Below, piece by piece: positions 31,212 through 39,638 of a DNA stretch of 64,000 bases. The notes under the pieces are model-generated. The model was given only the letters and a program-made list of their open reading frames with translations. It ran no database searches and was not told the origin of the DNA. This DNA is from Thiorhodovibrio winogradskyi. Its GTDB lineage: Bacteria > Pseudomonadota > Gammaproteobacteria > Chromatiales > Chromatiaceae. The stretch lies in the NCBI RefSeq assembly GCF_036208045.1, contig NZ_CP121472.1:434001-498000 (forward strand). Reading direction: 5' to 3'. Numbering within the stretch: the first letter of the stretch is position 1; every line of letters begins with the position of its first letter. Position numbers and translations under genes: made by a program.

Positions 31212-33800
31212 TCAACCATCATCAGTGCCAGTGGCCGCGATAGATGAATCCGCGACCTCCGCGACGCGGTATTGATGGGCGACCTTTGTGTTTCCGGGCC
31301 GCTGTTTTTTCACCAGCCGCAACCCGCCCGCGATCCGCCCCTCAAAATGGCGCAGATACCAGCCGAGCGCCTTGCGGTTGATCCGCCCGCGCCCATCGTT
31401 GGCGATGTCCAGCAGGGCTTCGCGGAGCGCATCGCGCTTGTCGGTGCGAACCGTGCTGAAATCGTTGGCGGGTTCCGCCGCTTGAATCAACTCCGCCGCT
31501 GTGATCCACTGGCCGCCGTTCAGGTCGAACCAGGTCGATAACAACAGCTCCAGCTTATCGGCCTCAGGATCGGCCTCGCGCAAGCGGGCCTGGGAGTCGG
31601 TTGGATCGGGATAGCCGAGCCAGCGAATCGGCGCCGCGACCGCCATGCTCCAAGGCTCGAAGCGCCCCAGCAGCCGCTCCCCGATCCTTGGCCGTCCGGC
31701 TTGCTGGTAGCCTTTCAGGATGGTGAACAGCGCCGTCAGCAGCTCGCCGCACCGCTGGGTGACGGTGCCGACCAGATTCGGCTCCTTGAAGGTGCGCAGC
31801 TCGGGCCGCTCCACGCCAGCGTCGAGTTGAATCAGCAGACTTCGCCGGGTCATGTCGCCGCGCACACTGAGATTGTTGCCGGTGGCCGCCAGGGCGAGCC
31901 GCGCCGGGAGGGATACCGTTTCGCTCCGCCCCAAGATCCGATCCGACCATTCGCCAGTGGTGAGGAGCGCATTCATCGCCTCGCCGCCGATGGGCCTTGT
32001 CCAGTTATCGAGATTGATGCTCGAAACCCCTTGCAGCAACAAGGCGGTGATGCGTTTCCTTGTCTCCTCCTCCGCGCTGGTGCCTTGGATCGCTGGCATC
32101 AGCGCCGCATCGCGCCCGCGCACCAGCAGATTCGCCGCCTCGATCAATAAGCCTTTGCCGGTGCCTGGGGTGGTGGCGGAGACACAGAACAGCGGGGCCG
32201 TTTGGAGTTGGGGCCGCAAGGCCAGGGTGAACAGATAGCCGAGCAGAACCGCATGATCCAAGCGGCTTTCGATGAAGGGAAACTCCAGGAAAGGCGACAA
32301 CAGTACCGCCGCCGCCCGCTGGGCATCGTCGAGGGTGACGCGATCCGGGAGTTGCAGCGCCGGAAAGCGCCCCTCGACATAGAGCCGAGTCGCCGGGTCA
32401 TAACCGGCTTGGGCGTGCAGGGTGCCATCCGTGCGCAGAATCGGCGCCTCACTGATCCCGAGCAGGCTTGGAATCTTGCCCCACTGCCCGACCGCCTCCA
32501 GCATGGCCGCCGTGACCTTGGCGCAAGGATCGACCTCATACCATTCGCCAACATCGTTCTTGCGCTCCCACTTGGCCGCCGTGCCCAACTCGACCATCAA
32601 ACCAGGGCGTTGCAGGGTGACGATAATGGCCGTGCCCCTGGGGATGGTGCAGCCTTGAATCTCGCCGGTCTCTTGCAGATGCGCCACGCGGCAGAGCGTT
32701 TGCCCGCGCTGATAGACCGCTGGCGGAAGGCTTGCCGCCAGGGCCTTCGCCGCCGCCTTGATGTTGCGCGGCAGCGCGCCGCCGGTGATGCGAATCACGG
32801 GCCTGGGATCGAGGATCGCGCGCCAGGCGTTGAGCGCCGCCGCTTGGTCGCCATCGTGCTCGAACAGGCGAAACAGGTCGAACGCATCGTTGCTCGGGGA
32901 CTGACTCAGCGGATCATGCTCGCCGTGATGACTGGCCACCAGCCAGCGCCCATCGCGGGCCTTGTAGAGCGCCACGCCAGGTGCGTTTGATGTCGATCCA
33001 GGCGCCAGCAACCGATAGACCGGCTCCCCATTGAGCGTGCCACGCTGGCCGTGTGACTGATACCCCTTGCGCACCAGCACCGCCAGCATGGCGTTGGGGT
33101 TGCCATGCTTGGCGTTGTACTGGCCGAACAGACCGCCGCCCGCGCCGCGCGGTGGGCTGGCCAGCGCCGCCGCCTCCAGCGCTTGCGGTGTCACTGGGTC
33201 TTGCGCCGCCTTCCAGGCGATGCAGGCGCCCACGTCGAACACCTCCTCGGTGTCATGGACATAGACCAGAGTTTCCGCCTCCGCGTTGGCCTTGCGCGGA
33301 AAATACCAAGCCTGACTCCAGGCGTGATTCTCCTTCACGTCCGCCAACCAGATGCCATCCGCGTGCAGCCGATCTAATGTCCATTCGATGCAGGCGGAAA
33401 GAGTTTTGCCATCCGGGATCGCCGCCGGGATCAGCGCCCGAAACTTGTTGCCCTTGCCGGGTTGACCGTGACTCCAGCTCGAATAGATCAGATGCGGAAT
33501 GTCCAGCGCCTTCAGGGCTTCATGCACCAGCATCGGATGCGGAGCGCCTTCGCTGATCTCGCCGCTGTCAGGATCAACCGTCTTGTCGCCGTCGAGGATC
33601 AACAGCGCCGCCTCGGTGATATGGGCATCGGCTCGCGAGGGATACCCCTCGGCAAAGGGGCCGCGCACGAAATAGCTCCCATCCTTGCGCCCAATGCGCG
33701 GAGTGCGCTGAAAGGTCGCCGCCAGCTCCGCGAAATCGACCGCCCACGGCTCCAAGGCGGTGTTGGACGCGGGGCCTTTGGAGCGTGACAGTTGCATCAT
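31212..33800 (-). CDS. primase-helicase (plasmid/phage replication protein)
   Basis: An 862-residue protein. The N-terminal third looks like an archaeo-eukaryotic primase/RepB-like domain (RADAHITEAALLILDGDKTV, IYSSWSHG). A central region is rich in AL. The C-terminal SF3/AAA-type helicase has Walker A FCVSATTPGTGKGLLIEA near residue 543, GVSSINLDNW, and LALAATGNNLSVRGDMTRRS (sensor and arginine finger). The winged C-terminus ends at 31212. The start overlaps the ParB-like gene stop by ATGA (33797-33800). Together with the downstream iteron-like block it would let the excised element replicate by itself. Confidence 0.85.
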   Translation of the reverse strand: MMQLSRSKGPASNTALEPWAVDFAELAATFQRTPRIGRKDGSYFVRGPFAEGYPSRADAHITEAALLILDGDKTVDPDSGEISEGAPHPMLVHEALKALDIPHLIYSSWSHGQPGKGNKFRALIPAAIPDGKTLSACIEWTLDRLHADGIWLADVKENHAWSQAWYFPRKANAEAETLVYVHDTEEVFDVGACIAWKAAQDPVTPQALEAAALASPPRGAGGGLFGQYNAKHGNPNAMLAVLVRKGYQSHGQRGTLNGEPVYRLLAPGSTSNAPGVALYKARDGRWLVASHHGEHDPLSQSPSNDAFDLFRLFEHDGDQAAALNAWRAILDPRPVIRITGGALPRNIKAAAKALAASLPPAVYQRGQTLCRVAHLQETGEIQGCTIPRGTAIIVTLQRPGLMVELGTAAKWERKNDVGEWYEVDPCAKVTAAMLEAVGQWGKIPSLLGISEAPILRTDGTLHAQAGYDPATRLYVEGRFPALQLPDRVTLDDAQRAAAVLLSPFLEFPFIESRLDHAVLLGYLFTLALRPQLQTAPLFCVSATTPGTGKGLLIEAANLLVRGRDAALMPAIQGTSAEEETRKRITALLLQGVSSINLDNWTRPIGGEAMNALLTTGEWSDRILGRSETVSLPARLALAATGNNLSVRGDMTRRSLLIQLDAGVERPELRTFKEPNLVGTVTQRCGELLTALFTILKGYQQAGRPRIGERLLGRFEPWSMAVAAPIRWLGYPDPTDSQARLREADPEADKLELLLSTWFDLNGGQWITAAELIQAAEPANDFSTVRTDKRDALREALLDIANDGRGRINRKALGWYLRHFEGRIAGGLRLVKKQRPGNTKVAHQYRVAEVADSSIAATGTDDG

Positions 33801-34562
33801 GGCGCCACCTCCGCCAACCAGGATTGCAGCGCCGCAGCGACGGGGGCGCGACCATTGAGCATCGCTTGGCCGTCAAGTCGCCGCAGTAACCCGCGTTGCC
33901 AGTCGCTCAGATGATCGCGCTGGGGATCAGCCGCGCCGGCGTCCGACTTGGCGCTAGTCGGTGCGATGTCTGCAACGATGCGTTCAGTTTTGGCAGTGTT
34001 CCGTTTCTGAACGGTGGCATTGACCAGTCCGACCGAGATACCCAATTGGTTCGCGACCTCCCGTTGCGACAAGCCGGTGCTCACAAGATTGAGAATGGTC
34101 TCGCGCTGGCGCTCCTTGGCTTGGTTCCGGGCGGTGGCGGTTAGGTCGCGCGCGTGCCGCTCAGAACAGCACAACAGCTCGGCAACCACGCGGGCATCAT
34201 CGGGCGCGCAAAACTGCATGGCGACAGCGGTTTGATAGGCTTTCAAAAGATCAGCCGCGCCGCGTCTTGCTCCATGGCGGGCATTTGCGCTTAGTGAGTG
34301 GCGGATGGCGTCGCGCTTGTCGCCTTGGCGCACCTCCACAGTGACACAATCCAGACCGGCCTTGGTAGCCGCTGCATGGCGGTGAAAACCATCGGCTAGC
34401 CAGCAAACGCCATCCTGATCGCGATAGACCGTTAGTGGGGAGGTGCTTTGCCAGTTCGCTATCGTCTCGGCATAGTCGCCAACCAGATTGGCGTCGATCT
34501 CGATCCGCTGTTGAATGGCGGGATCGACCACGATTAGCCGTGAGTTCCAGTGTCTCGTTCAT
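33797..34562 (-). CDS. ParB-like partition/regulator protein (possible N-terminal frameshift)
   Basis: The ParB N-terminal-type domain has CWLADGFHRHAAATKAGLD, then HSLSANARHG, and a HTH SQREVANQLGISVGLVNATV. It lacks a long C-terminal dimer domain. The usable open frame starts at a GTG at 34531 (about 244 residues). However, an ATG at 34562 overlaps the previous stop as ATGA and begins NETLELTAN in another frame. Removing one base near 34535 would join the two into the family's usual N-terminus. It is therefore either a GTG-started protein or a recent frameshift. The likely role is partition or regulation of the element's replication genes. Confidence 0.7.
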
Positions 34563-35911
34563 GCCGCCTCCTTGCGATAGTGCCGCAGTTGATCCATGTA
34601 GCCGCGCAACGATGAAAACATCCAGGCGCTTTCGTCCGGTGGCTCCAAGTCGGACTCAATGCGCTCGGGCAGTTCAGCGGTGAAGGTCTCGCGCCGGCGG
34701 TCGAGTTCGACTTCGATGTCATCCAGCGTCGCGCGGGCGGGGCCAATGGCATCGTTCAGGCGGTTCGCCAGATCGGCCAGTTCATCGGCGAATTGGTCAT
34801 AGACTCCGCCGATGTCCGACTCGATCTCTTCAACCAGGTCGCTCAGGTCGTCAATGTGCGCATTCCATTCTCGGGAGATGGTATTTCGCACCTCGGCGCG
34901 CTGGCGTTCCATGCGGGTTTCTAGCCGATCATCCCAATAGGGCGCGAGCGCTTCATTCACCAGGCGTCCAAGTTCGCCGGGGTAGATCGCCTCCAATGCG
35001 TCCAATTCAACCGCTCCAGCACCATAGCGAGCCTCAAACTTATGGCGCCGGTTGTCCGACTCCTTGATGGGGATTCTCGGCAACTGATAGTCCGTGACTT
35101 GCTCAGCCGTAAGGGCAATCGGGGTCAGGGTGATGTCGGTGTCCAGACCATACTGGCGAATCCAGTATTCGGTCTGGCGGGCAACGGCAATGGGCATCTT
35201 GTCGCCGGCCGGATCGAAGTCGCTGATATAGAACACACGCGCCGGTTTGCCGGTAGCTTGGGCGCGGCCGATCAGATTGACCGCAGCCGTGATGCTTTGG
35301 AAACCAGCCGCCGTGACCAGGTTCGCGCGGTAACGCTGGCAGAGTGGCGCCAGAACATCGTTCATGGTGGTTTTCTCTGTCCAGACTTCCAGCAGATAGG
35401 GTTGATCGCCATCGTCATAGGCATAGCCTTTGACTTCGATGCCGGGAAGGATCAGCCTTGGCTCTTCAAGTTCGGAGTCGATGGTGTAAAACCAGAGGTC
35501 GGGCGCGCTGATGGTGAACGCGAGCGGTTCCGCTTCATAGTCGCCGCGCAAGATCAGCGGGTCAGGGTTGCGTCGATCCACAAAGTCTTGGACGTCCACC
35601 AGCCCCAAGGTTCGCGCCGCAACAACCGATTCACAGAACCATTTCCAGTCCTTGTCGGTGTTGCGGTAGGGCTCGCCATTGGGCTTGATGGGCGGTTCGG
35701 CTTGCGAGACAAGCTGATAGTGAATGCGCCGCAGATGAACGTTCGCGCCGATGCCTAGCGCCGCGCGCAGGTCAGCGAACCATTCCGCGTCGCGCTTTTG
35801 TGCGGGTTGTCCGCAGTAAAATGGATCGCGCCGGTTGCTCATAGCCAGCAGGTCAGTCACGCGACAGCCGGCCTCTGTGGCGGTGGTGCGAATGATCTCG
35901 TAGCCGTTCAT
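34559..35911 (-). CDS. Toprim / topoisomerase VI A-like protein
   Basis: A 450-residue protein. The centre has EVWTEKTTMNDVLAPLCQRY, VTAAGFQSITAAVNLIG and the Toprim acidic motif FYISDFDPAGDKMP near residue 230. This order matches topoisomerase VI A/Spo11-type Toprim proteins, seen without a B subunit in phages and integrative elements. The N-terminal winged-helix-like part (HLRRIHYQLVSQ) fits the 5Y-CAP-like domain. The C-terminus is a long acidic coiled coil. Overlaps with both neighbours are ATGA. Its biochemical task in such elements is unknown; DNA cleavage or recombination in replication or excision is plausible. Confidence 0.8.
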   Translation of the reverse strand: MNGYEIIRTTATEAGCRVTDLLAMSNRRDPFYCGQPAQKRDAEWFADLRAALGIGANVHLRRIHYQLVSQAEPPIKPNGEPYRNTDKDWKWFCESVVAARTLGLVDVQDFVDRRNPDPLILRGDYEAEPLAFTISAPDLWFYTIDSELEEPRLILPGIEVKGYAYDDGDQPYLLEVWTEKTTMNDVLAPLCQRYRANLVTAAGFQSITAAVNLIGRAQATGKPARVFYISDFDPAGDKMPIAVARQTEYWIRQYGLDTDITLTPIALTAEQVTDYQLPRIPIKESDNRRHKFEARYGAGAVELDALEAIYPGELGRLVNEALAPYWDDRLETRMERQRAEVRNTISREWNAHIDDLSDLVEEIESDIGGVYDQFADELADLANRLNDAIGPARATLDDIEVELDRRRETFTAELPERIESDLEPPDESAWMFSSLRGYMDQLRHYRKEAA

Positions 35912-36135
35912 GGGCGCACCCCTGCCGTTTGGCTATTCGTGCGCTCAACACAGCGGAAAAACTCCGCTTCATCCACCAAGACGCGCGCGCCAACTTTTTT
36001 GAAAGCGGTGGCGAATCCGTTGCGCTCGCAATGAAAGCGTAGGTGGCGCATCCCTCCAGTCGGTGGCCAAGGATGGTGCTCGTTCCATGCGGTGATGGGG
36101 ATTAGGCGAGTCGATTTGTCGCTTAATGCTGTCAT
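35908..36135 (-). CDS. excisionase-like small DNA-binding protein
   Basis: A 75-residue protein with a winged/MerR-like helical segment RHLRFHCERNGFATAFKKVG followed by ARVLVDEAEFFRCVE, the strand-helix ending typical of AlpA/excisionase proteins. It is the first gene of the leftward replication group, and its stop overlaps the Toprim gene start by ATGA. Its place near the integrase, with int on the same strand upstream, fits a role in excision or transcription control. Confidence 0.7.
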   Translation of the reverse strand: MTALSDKSTRLIPITAWNEHHPWPPTGGMRHLRFHCERNGFATAFKKVGARVLVDEAEFFRCVERTNSQTAGVRP

Positions 36136-36249
36136 TTTTCACACCACTTAATCCGTGCTCGCCGCCCGTTGCGGCTTGCGGTGGTGTGAATTTAGAAATG
36201 AGCCATGGGTCAAGCCGAAGTACCCAACCCATGACCCACTGACCCAATG

Positions 36250-36402
36250 CTATAGGTGCTTGCGGATCACTTCCGTTGAGTCTGGAAGGGACAGGCTGTC
36301 TTTCACCAGTTTGGCTAATGTTATCTCCAAAGTCCGGAAAAACCAGATGAACTGGATCGAGCGCAGTTGCTCGCGCACGCGGGCTGTTTCGAGCGTTGTC
36401 AC
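36250..36402 (-). CDS. small hypothetical ORF after the integrase
   Basis: A 50-residue frame with a GTG start 4 bases past the integrase stop: MTTLETARVREQLRS, then IQFIWFFRTLEITLAKLVKD. It is amphipathic and has one hydrophobic stretch. The tight spacing suggests translational coupling to the integrase. I know no family for it, and it could be chance. Confidence 0.35.
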   Translation of the reverse strand: MTTLETARVREQLRSIQFIWFFRTLEITLAKLVKDSLSLPDSTEVIRKHL

Positions 36403-36406
36403 TGGA

Positions 36407-37510
36407 TTAGTCCTCCGCAAGATAACGCGCGTTCATTCTCTCTACTACGCTGGCTGTGTGCGCTTCGCTTAGATGCGCGTAGCGTTTCACCATGGCGAGG
36501 GTCTTGTGCCCGAGTACCTCAGCGATTTCGGCGAGACTCGCGCCATTCATCGCAAGGTAGGAAGCGGTCGTATGACGTAGGTCGTGAAAATGAAAATCCT
36601 GAATTTCGGCGCGCTTTAGTGCCGCATCCCATGCCGCGCGAAAGTCCATGGGCTGCACAGGTTTTGGTGGGCGCGCCTGCCCTGGAAAAACTAGGTCGGT
36701 GTCCAGTCGCTTGATCTTGGCATGATCTTTGAGCAGGGCGAGTGCTTGGCCGGTCAGGGGGACCACGCGAATTTCGCCGTTCTTTGTTTCTCGTAGAGTG
36801 ATTCTGGCGTTTTTGAAATCCACATCCGGCCAGCGCAGACCGGTGAGTTCGCTTTTTCGCATTCCAGTCGATAGCGCCAATAAGACGGCCAAGTACAACC
36901 ATGGGTTGCGGGAACCCCGGCAAGCGCCCAACAATGATTCGCGCTCGTCGTCAGATAGGAAACGGACGCGCCCATCGGGTTCTGCGGGGCGCTCCACCTT
37001 TCGCATTGGGGAGTCGTCGATCCATCCCCATTCGCGGACTGCGACACCAAAGGCATGGGAAAGGGGTGCCATGTAACGGACGACGGTCGAGGGTGACATG
37101 GGCGTTCCGTCTCGCTTGACCGTGCGGGACAGCTTATCTCGAGCCTCGACGATCTTGGCGGGAGTCACGTCCGCGAGGATGTAGGCGCCCAACTCGTCAC
37201 GCCACCACTGAAGCTGAGACGTGATGATGGAGATGCTGCGCGAGCTGCGAGGGCGCTTCGATTTGCGAGGAGGGCGCGGCAAGACATCTCGGATGTAGCG
37301 ATCAATCAGATCCGCAAGCGTGTGTCGCCGAGACTTGATCGTTTTGAAATGGCGTCCTTCGCGAATCGCGGCTTCGTTTTGCTGAGCCCACTTTTTGGCG
37401 TCGGTCTTTCTGGTGAAAGTGGCGCTCTGTCTCGGATGCCCTTTGAGTCGGACTTCGACACGATAGGTTCTCGCGCCGGTGCCGTCTGTGCGTTCGGTGA
37501 TAGTGGCCAT
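36407..37510 (-). CDS. tyrosine recombinase / integrase
   Basis: A 367-residue phage-type integrase. It has an N-terminal AP2-like arm-binding part (GHPRQSATFTRKTDAKKWAQ) and a SAM-like core-binding domain. The catalytic residues are Arg in STGMRKSELTGL near residue 214, HDLRHT near 312, GHKTLAMVKRYAHLS with the nucleophile Tyr near 341, and a Lys in TKNGEIR. All are intact. It lies 0.45 kb from the tRNA-Leu attachment site and is oriented away from it. It should catalyse integration between the 77-bp repeats. Confidence 0.95.
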   Translation of the reverse strand: MATITERTDGTGARTYRVEVRLKGHPRQSATFTRKTDAKKWAQQNEAAIREGRHFKTIKSRRHTLADLIDRYIRDVLPRPPRKSKRPRSSRSISIITSQLQWWRDELGAYILADVTPAKIVEARDKLSRTVKRDGTPMSPSTVVRYMAPLSHAFGVAVREWGWIDDSPMRKVERPAEPDGRVRFLSDDERESLLGACRGSRNPWLYLAVLLALSTGMRKSELTGLRWPDVDFKNARITLRETKNGEIRVVPLTGQALALLKDHAKIKRLDTDLVFPGQARPPKPVQPMDFRAAWDAALKRAEIQDFHFHDLRHTTASYLAMNGASLAEIAEVLGHKTLAMVKRYAHLSEAHTASVVERMNARYLAED

Positions 37511-37678
37511 GGGTCAAGACTCCATGGCGGAGCGGTTAAGGGCGATATACTTGTAGTTAGCCATTGCCGGACCTCCTTGCAGGTCGGGTGGGTGGTCAGG
37601 GCCTCGGGTCGGGTACCAGCCGACTCGGGGCCTGTTTGTCTGTAACGAAAGTCTACGACAAATGGCGAAAAATACCAG

Positions 37679-37699
37679 CGTCAGATATGATATCTGACG
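37679..37699. promoter_or_regulatory. perfect palindrome upstream of int
   Basis: CGTCAGATAT, a central G, then ATATCTGACG. It lies about 170 bp before the integrase start, next to an A+T-rich stretch, and is probably an operator for the element's repressor or excisionase. Confidence 0.55.
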
Positions 37700-37898
37700 T
37701 AGAATTTTTTCAAAATATTGAATAATAAGGTTTTATTGTTTATCTCACGGTGTTGTGGCGCACTTGTGGCGCATTTATTCGTGAAAATAGGGTTCCGACG
37801 AGGATGATTGGCATTGCTTGGACAGTTGTCTCGGGGGGGCGATGGGGTCGCGGAATCCGGGTGGATCGGACGCGCTTTTGTCGTGGATCGTTGCGGGC

Positions 37899-37918
37899 AA
37901 GTGCGCCGTGAGTGCGCC
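37899..37918 (+). promoter_or_regulatory. candidate integrase arm-type site, right end
   Basis: AAGTGCGCCGTGAGTGCGCC differs by one base from the site at 19364-19383. A third, inverted variant with two GGCGCA units lies at 37755-37773. The placement just inside each att core suggests integrase or accessory-protein binding. Confidence 0.5.
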
Positions 37919-37940
37919 GCAGAACATCAAGACAAAGAAA

Positions 37941-37969
37941 AAGGGATTAGGCTTTTGGCCTAACCCCTT
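37941..37969 (-). terminator. tRNA-Leu terminator
   Basis: On the minus strand AAGGGGTTAGGCC, loop AAAA and GCCTAATCCCTT (one mismatch) are followed by TTTC. It directly follows the intact tRNA. One arm is inside the 77-bp att repeat, the other is supplied by the element. Confidence 0.75.
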
Positions 37970-38037
37970 GATCTTACAATGGTACCGGGAGCCGGACTCG
38001 AACCGGCACGGTGTTGCCACCGTCAGATTTTGAGTCT
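37961..38037 (-). repeat. att repeat (integrase-proximal), 77 bp
   Basis: Identical to 19186-19262. It overlaps the 3' part of tRNA-Leu from anticodon loop to CCA and one terminator arm. Confidence 0.95.
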
Positions 38038-38066
38038 GATGCGTCTACCAGTTTCGCCACCCCGGC
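37980..38066 (-). tRNA. tRNA-Leu (anticodon CAA)
   Basis: An 87-base minus-strand tRNA starting GCCGGGGTGGCGAAACTGG, with anticodon stem TCAGA/TCTGA around the loop CTCAAAA (anticodon CAA). It has a long class II variable arm, a GGTTCGAGTCC T-arm and an encoded CCA. The acceptor stem pairs fully with two G-U pairs. The gene is intact although an element is integrated at its 3' end. Confidence 0.95.
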
Positions 38067-38185
38067 AGGGACTTTTTGCTGTTGGCAACTGTGCGGCTGG
38101 CGCCCCAAAGGTAAGGATGGGTGCTCAACGCTGAAGGCCAAGCATAGCGCAGGCGGGGGCGCTCGACAATGGGGCCTGCATTTTT

Positions 38186-38320
38186 CAGCAATTCCAAATT
38201 TCGTTTTCCAGCCTTTGGTGATTGGCCTGGTTATTAGTAGACGCGCCATTTTGGCGCGTCATGAAGCGGCTGGATGAGCCGCTTCTACACCGGATGAAAC
38301 ACCCAAATTTGGAATTGCTG
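38186..38320. mobile_element. MITE-like element, 135 bp, with 9-bp target duplication
   Basis: Perfect 16-bp terminal inverted repeats CAGCAATTCCAAATTT (38186-38201) and AAATTTGGAATTGCTG (38305-38320) are flanked by the direct repeat TGCATTTTT (38177-38185 and 38321-38329). Inside are two perfect hairpins: GACGCGCC/GGCGCGTC (38240-38260) and GAAGCGGCT/AGCCGCTTC (38264-38286). There is no coding capacity, so it must be moved by a transposase elsewhere. Confidence 0.85.
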
Positions 38321-38448
38321 TGCATTTTTCGCATCTTTATTCCTGGTCCTTGGTCTGGGTATCATGATTCACTTGGCTGTGGGTGTGAGGGGACTTTGGC
38401 TTGAGTTTCGCGCCAAAAGGCGAAGGTGAGACATCATTAGGAATCACG

Positions 38449-39609
38449 ATGACAAGAACGGGGGGTTTGATTGCCGACACCGGTCACTTGGCCGCCAGTG
38501 ATTCGCAAGAACACGGGCTGCGCGACCTTGTCGTTGACCGGGAGCAAGTTCAAGGCGGCGGCCAGTCGGGCAAACCGGAGAGCGTCCTGACCCGCCGGGA
38601 TTTTCACTACGCATTGCCGCCCGAGCTCATTGCCCAGCGGCCGTTGCCAGAGCGCGGCGCTAGCCGGATGTTGGCGCTTGACGGTCAGACTGGGGCCATC
38701 CGGGACATGCGGTTCCGTGACATCGGCAGTCTGCTGCGACCGGGTGACCTGCTGGTGTTCAATAATACCCGAGTGATACCGGCGCGACTCTTCGGCCATA
38801 AAGACACCGGTGGCCGGGTTGAGTTGCTGATCGAACGCCTGACCGGCAAGCGCGAGGCCCTGGCGCATGTGCGTGCGAGCAAATCGCCGCGCATCGGCAG
38901 CCGTATTCGCTTGCAAGGCACGGAGGTGCTCGAAGTGCGGGGGCGTCAGGGCAATCTCTATGTACTTGCGGCCCTGGATCACGAGCTCACAACCCTGCTC
39001 GCGCGCCATGGTCATGTCCCCCTGCCGCCCTACATTGAGCGCGCCGACGATGCCACCGACGCCGAGCGCTATCAAACGGTCTTCGCTCGCCATGCCGGCG
39101 CCGTGGCCGCGCCAACGGCCGGGCTACATTTTGATACCGCGCTGCTTGACCAGCTCAAGACCAGGGGCATTGCCTGCGCTGAGCTGACCCTGCATGTGGG
39201 CGCTGGCACCTTCCAGCCGGTGCGGGTGGAGCATCTCGATGCGCATCAGATGCACGCCGAATGGCTGGAGGTCAGCACCGAGCTGGTCACGGCGGTTGCC
39301 GCGGCCAAGGCCCGTGGCGGGCGGGTGATTGCAGTGGGCACCACCAGCGTGCGCAGCCTGGAGACCGCGGCCGCGGGTGGCGAGCTCAAGGCGTTCCGCG
39401 GCGACAGCCGGCTGTTCATCCGCCCCGGTTATCGCTTCCGCGTGGTCGATGCCATGCTGACCAACTTTCATCTGCCAGAATCCACCTTGCTGATGCTGGT
39501 GTCCGCCTTTGCTGGCTATGATCACATCATGACTGCATACCGTCACGCGGTGGCGGAGCGCTATCGGTTTTTCAGCTACGGGGATGCAATGTTCCTGACC
39601 CCTCAATAA
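38449..39609 (+). CDS. queA: QueA, tRNA epoxyqueuosine-forming transferase-isomerase
   Basis: S-adenosylmethionine:tRNA ribosyltransferase-isomerase of queuosine synthesis. Family blocks are [67 protein letters not shown] and [17 protein letters not shown]. The ATG at 38449 has AGGA at a suitable distance; this gives an unusual N-terminal extension of about 45 residues before the conserved RRDFHY. A TTG at 38401 would extend it further. The extension may be untranslated, since no ATG occurs closer to the conserved start. uvrD follows 29 bases later. Confidence 0.93.
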   Translation: MTRTGGLIADTGHLAASDSQEHGLRDLVVDREQVQGGGQSGKPESVLTRRDFHYALPPELIAQRPLPERGASRMLALDGQTGAIRDMRFRDIGSLLRPGDLLVFNNTRVIPARLFGHKDTGGRVELLIERLTGKREALAHVRASKSPRIGSRIRLQGTEVLEVRGRQGNLYVLAALDHELTTLLARHGHVPLPPYIERADDATDAERYQTVFARHAGAVAAPTAGLHFDTALLDQLKTRGIACAELTLHVGAGTFQPVRVEHLDAHQMHAEWLEVSTELVTAVAAAKARGGRVIAVGTTSVRSLETAAAGGELKAFRGDSRLFIRPGYRFRVVDAMLTNFHLPESTLLMLVSAFAGYDHIMTAYRHAVAERYRFFSYGDAMFLTPQ

Positions 39610-39638
39610 GCCATCGCCTTCTGCGCTAGAATGCCCAC

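Larger units (their letters stand above)
37511..37960. other. integrase upstream region between int and att
   Basis: 450 non-coding bases hold the integrase promoter area. Bases 37560-37640 are G-rich with repeats of GGTCGGG/CTCGGG. A perfect palindrome lies at 37679-37699, followed by an A+T-rich tract (37700-37745). Two sets of GTGCGCC/GGCGCAC heptamers lie at 37755-37773 and 37899-37918. Confidence 0.6.
19263..38037. mobile_element. tRNA-Leu integrative element, about 18.8 kb
   Basis: Bounded by the 77-bp repeat at 19186-19262 and 37961-38037, with the intact tRNA-Leu and a tyrosine integrase at the right end. One half encodes excisionase-like, Toprim, ParB-like and primase-helicase proteins plus a candidate origin. 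The other half is a restriction/toxin-antitoxin/kinase cargo. No capsid, tail, portal, relaxase or type IV secretion gene is visible, so it resembles a plasmid-like or satellite-like integrative element that must be moved by something else. Confidence 0.9.

Noticed and set aside
19263-38037. complete prophage
   Set aside because: No capsid, portal, tail, lysis or large-terminase gene is visible; only integration, replication and cargo genes are present.
38186-38320. structured RNA or retron msr-msd
   Set aside because: Although it has two hairpins, the perfect termini and target duplication explain it as a MITE; no reverse transcriptase is nearby.
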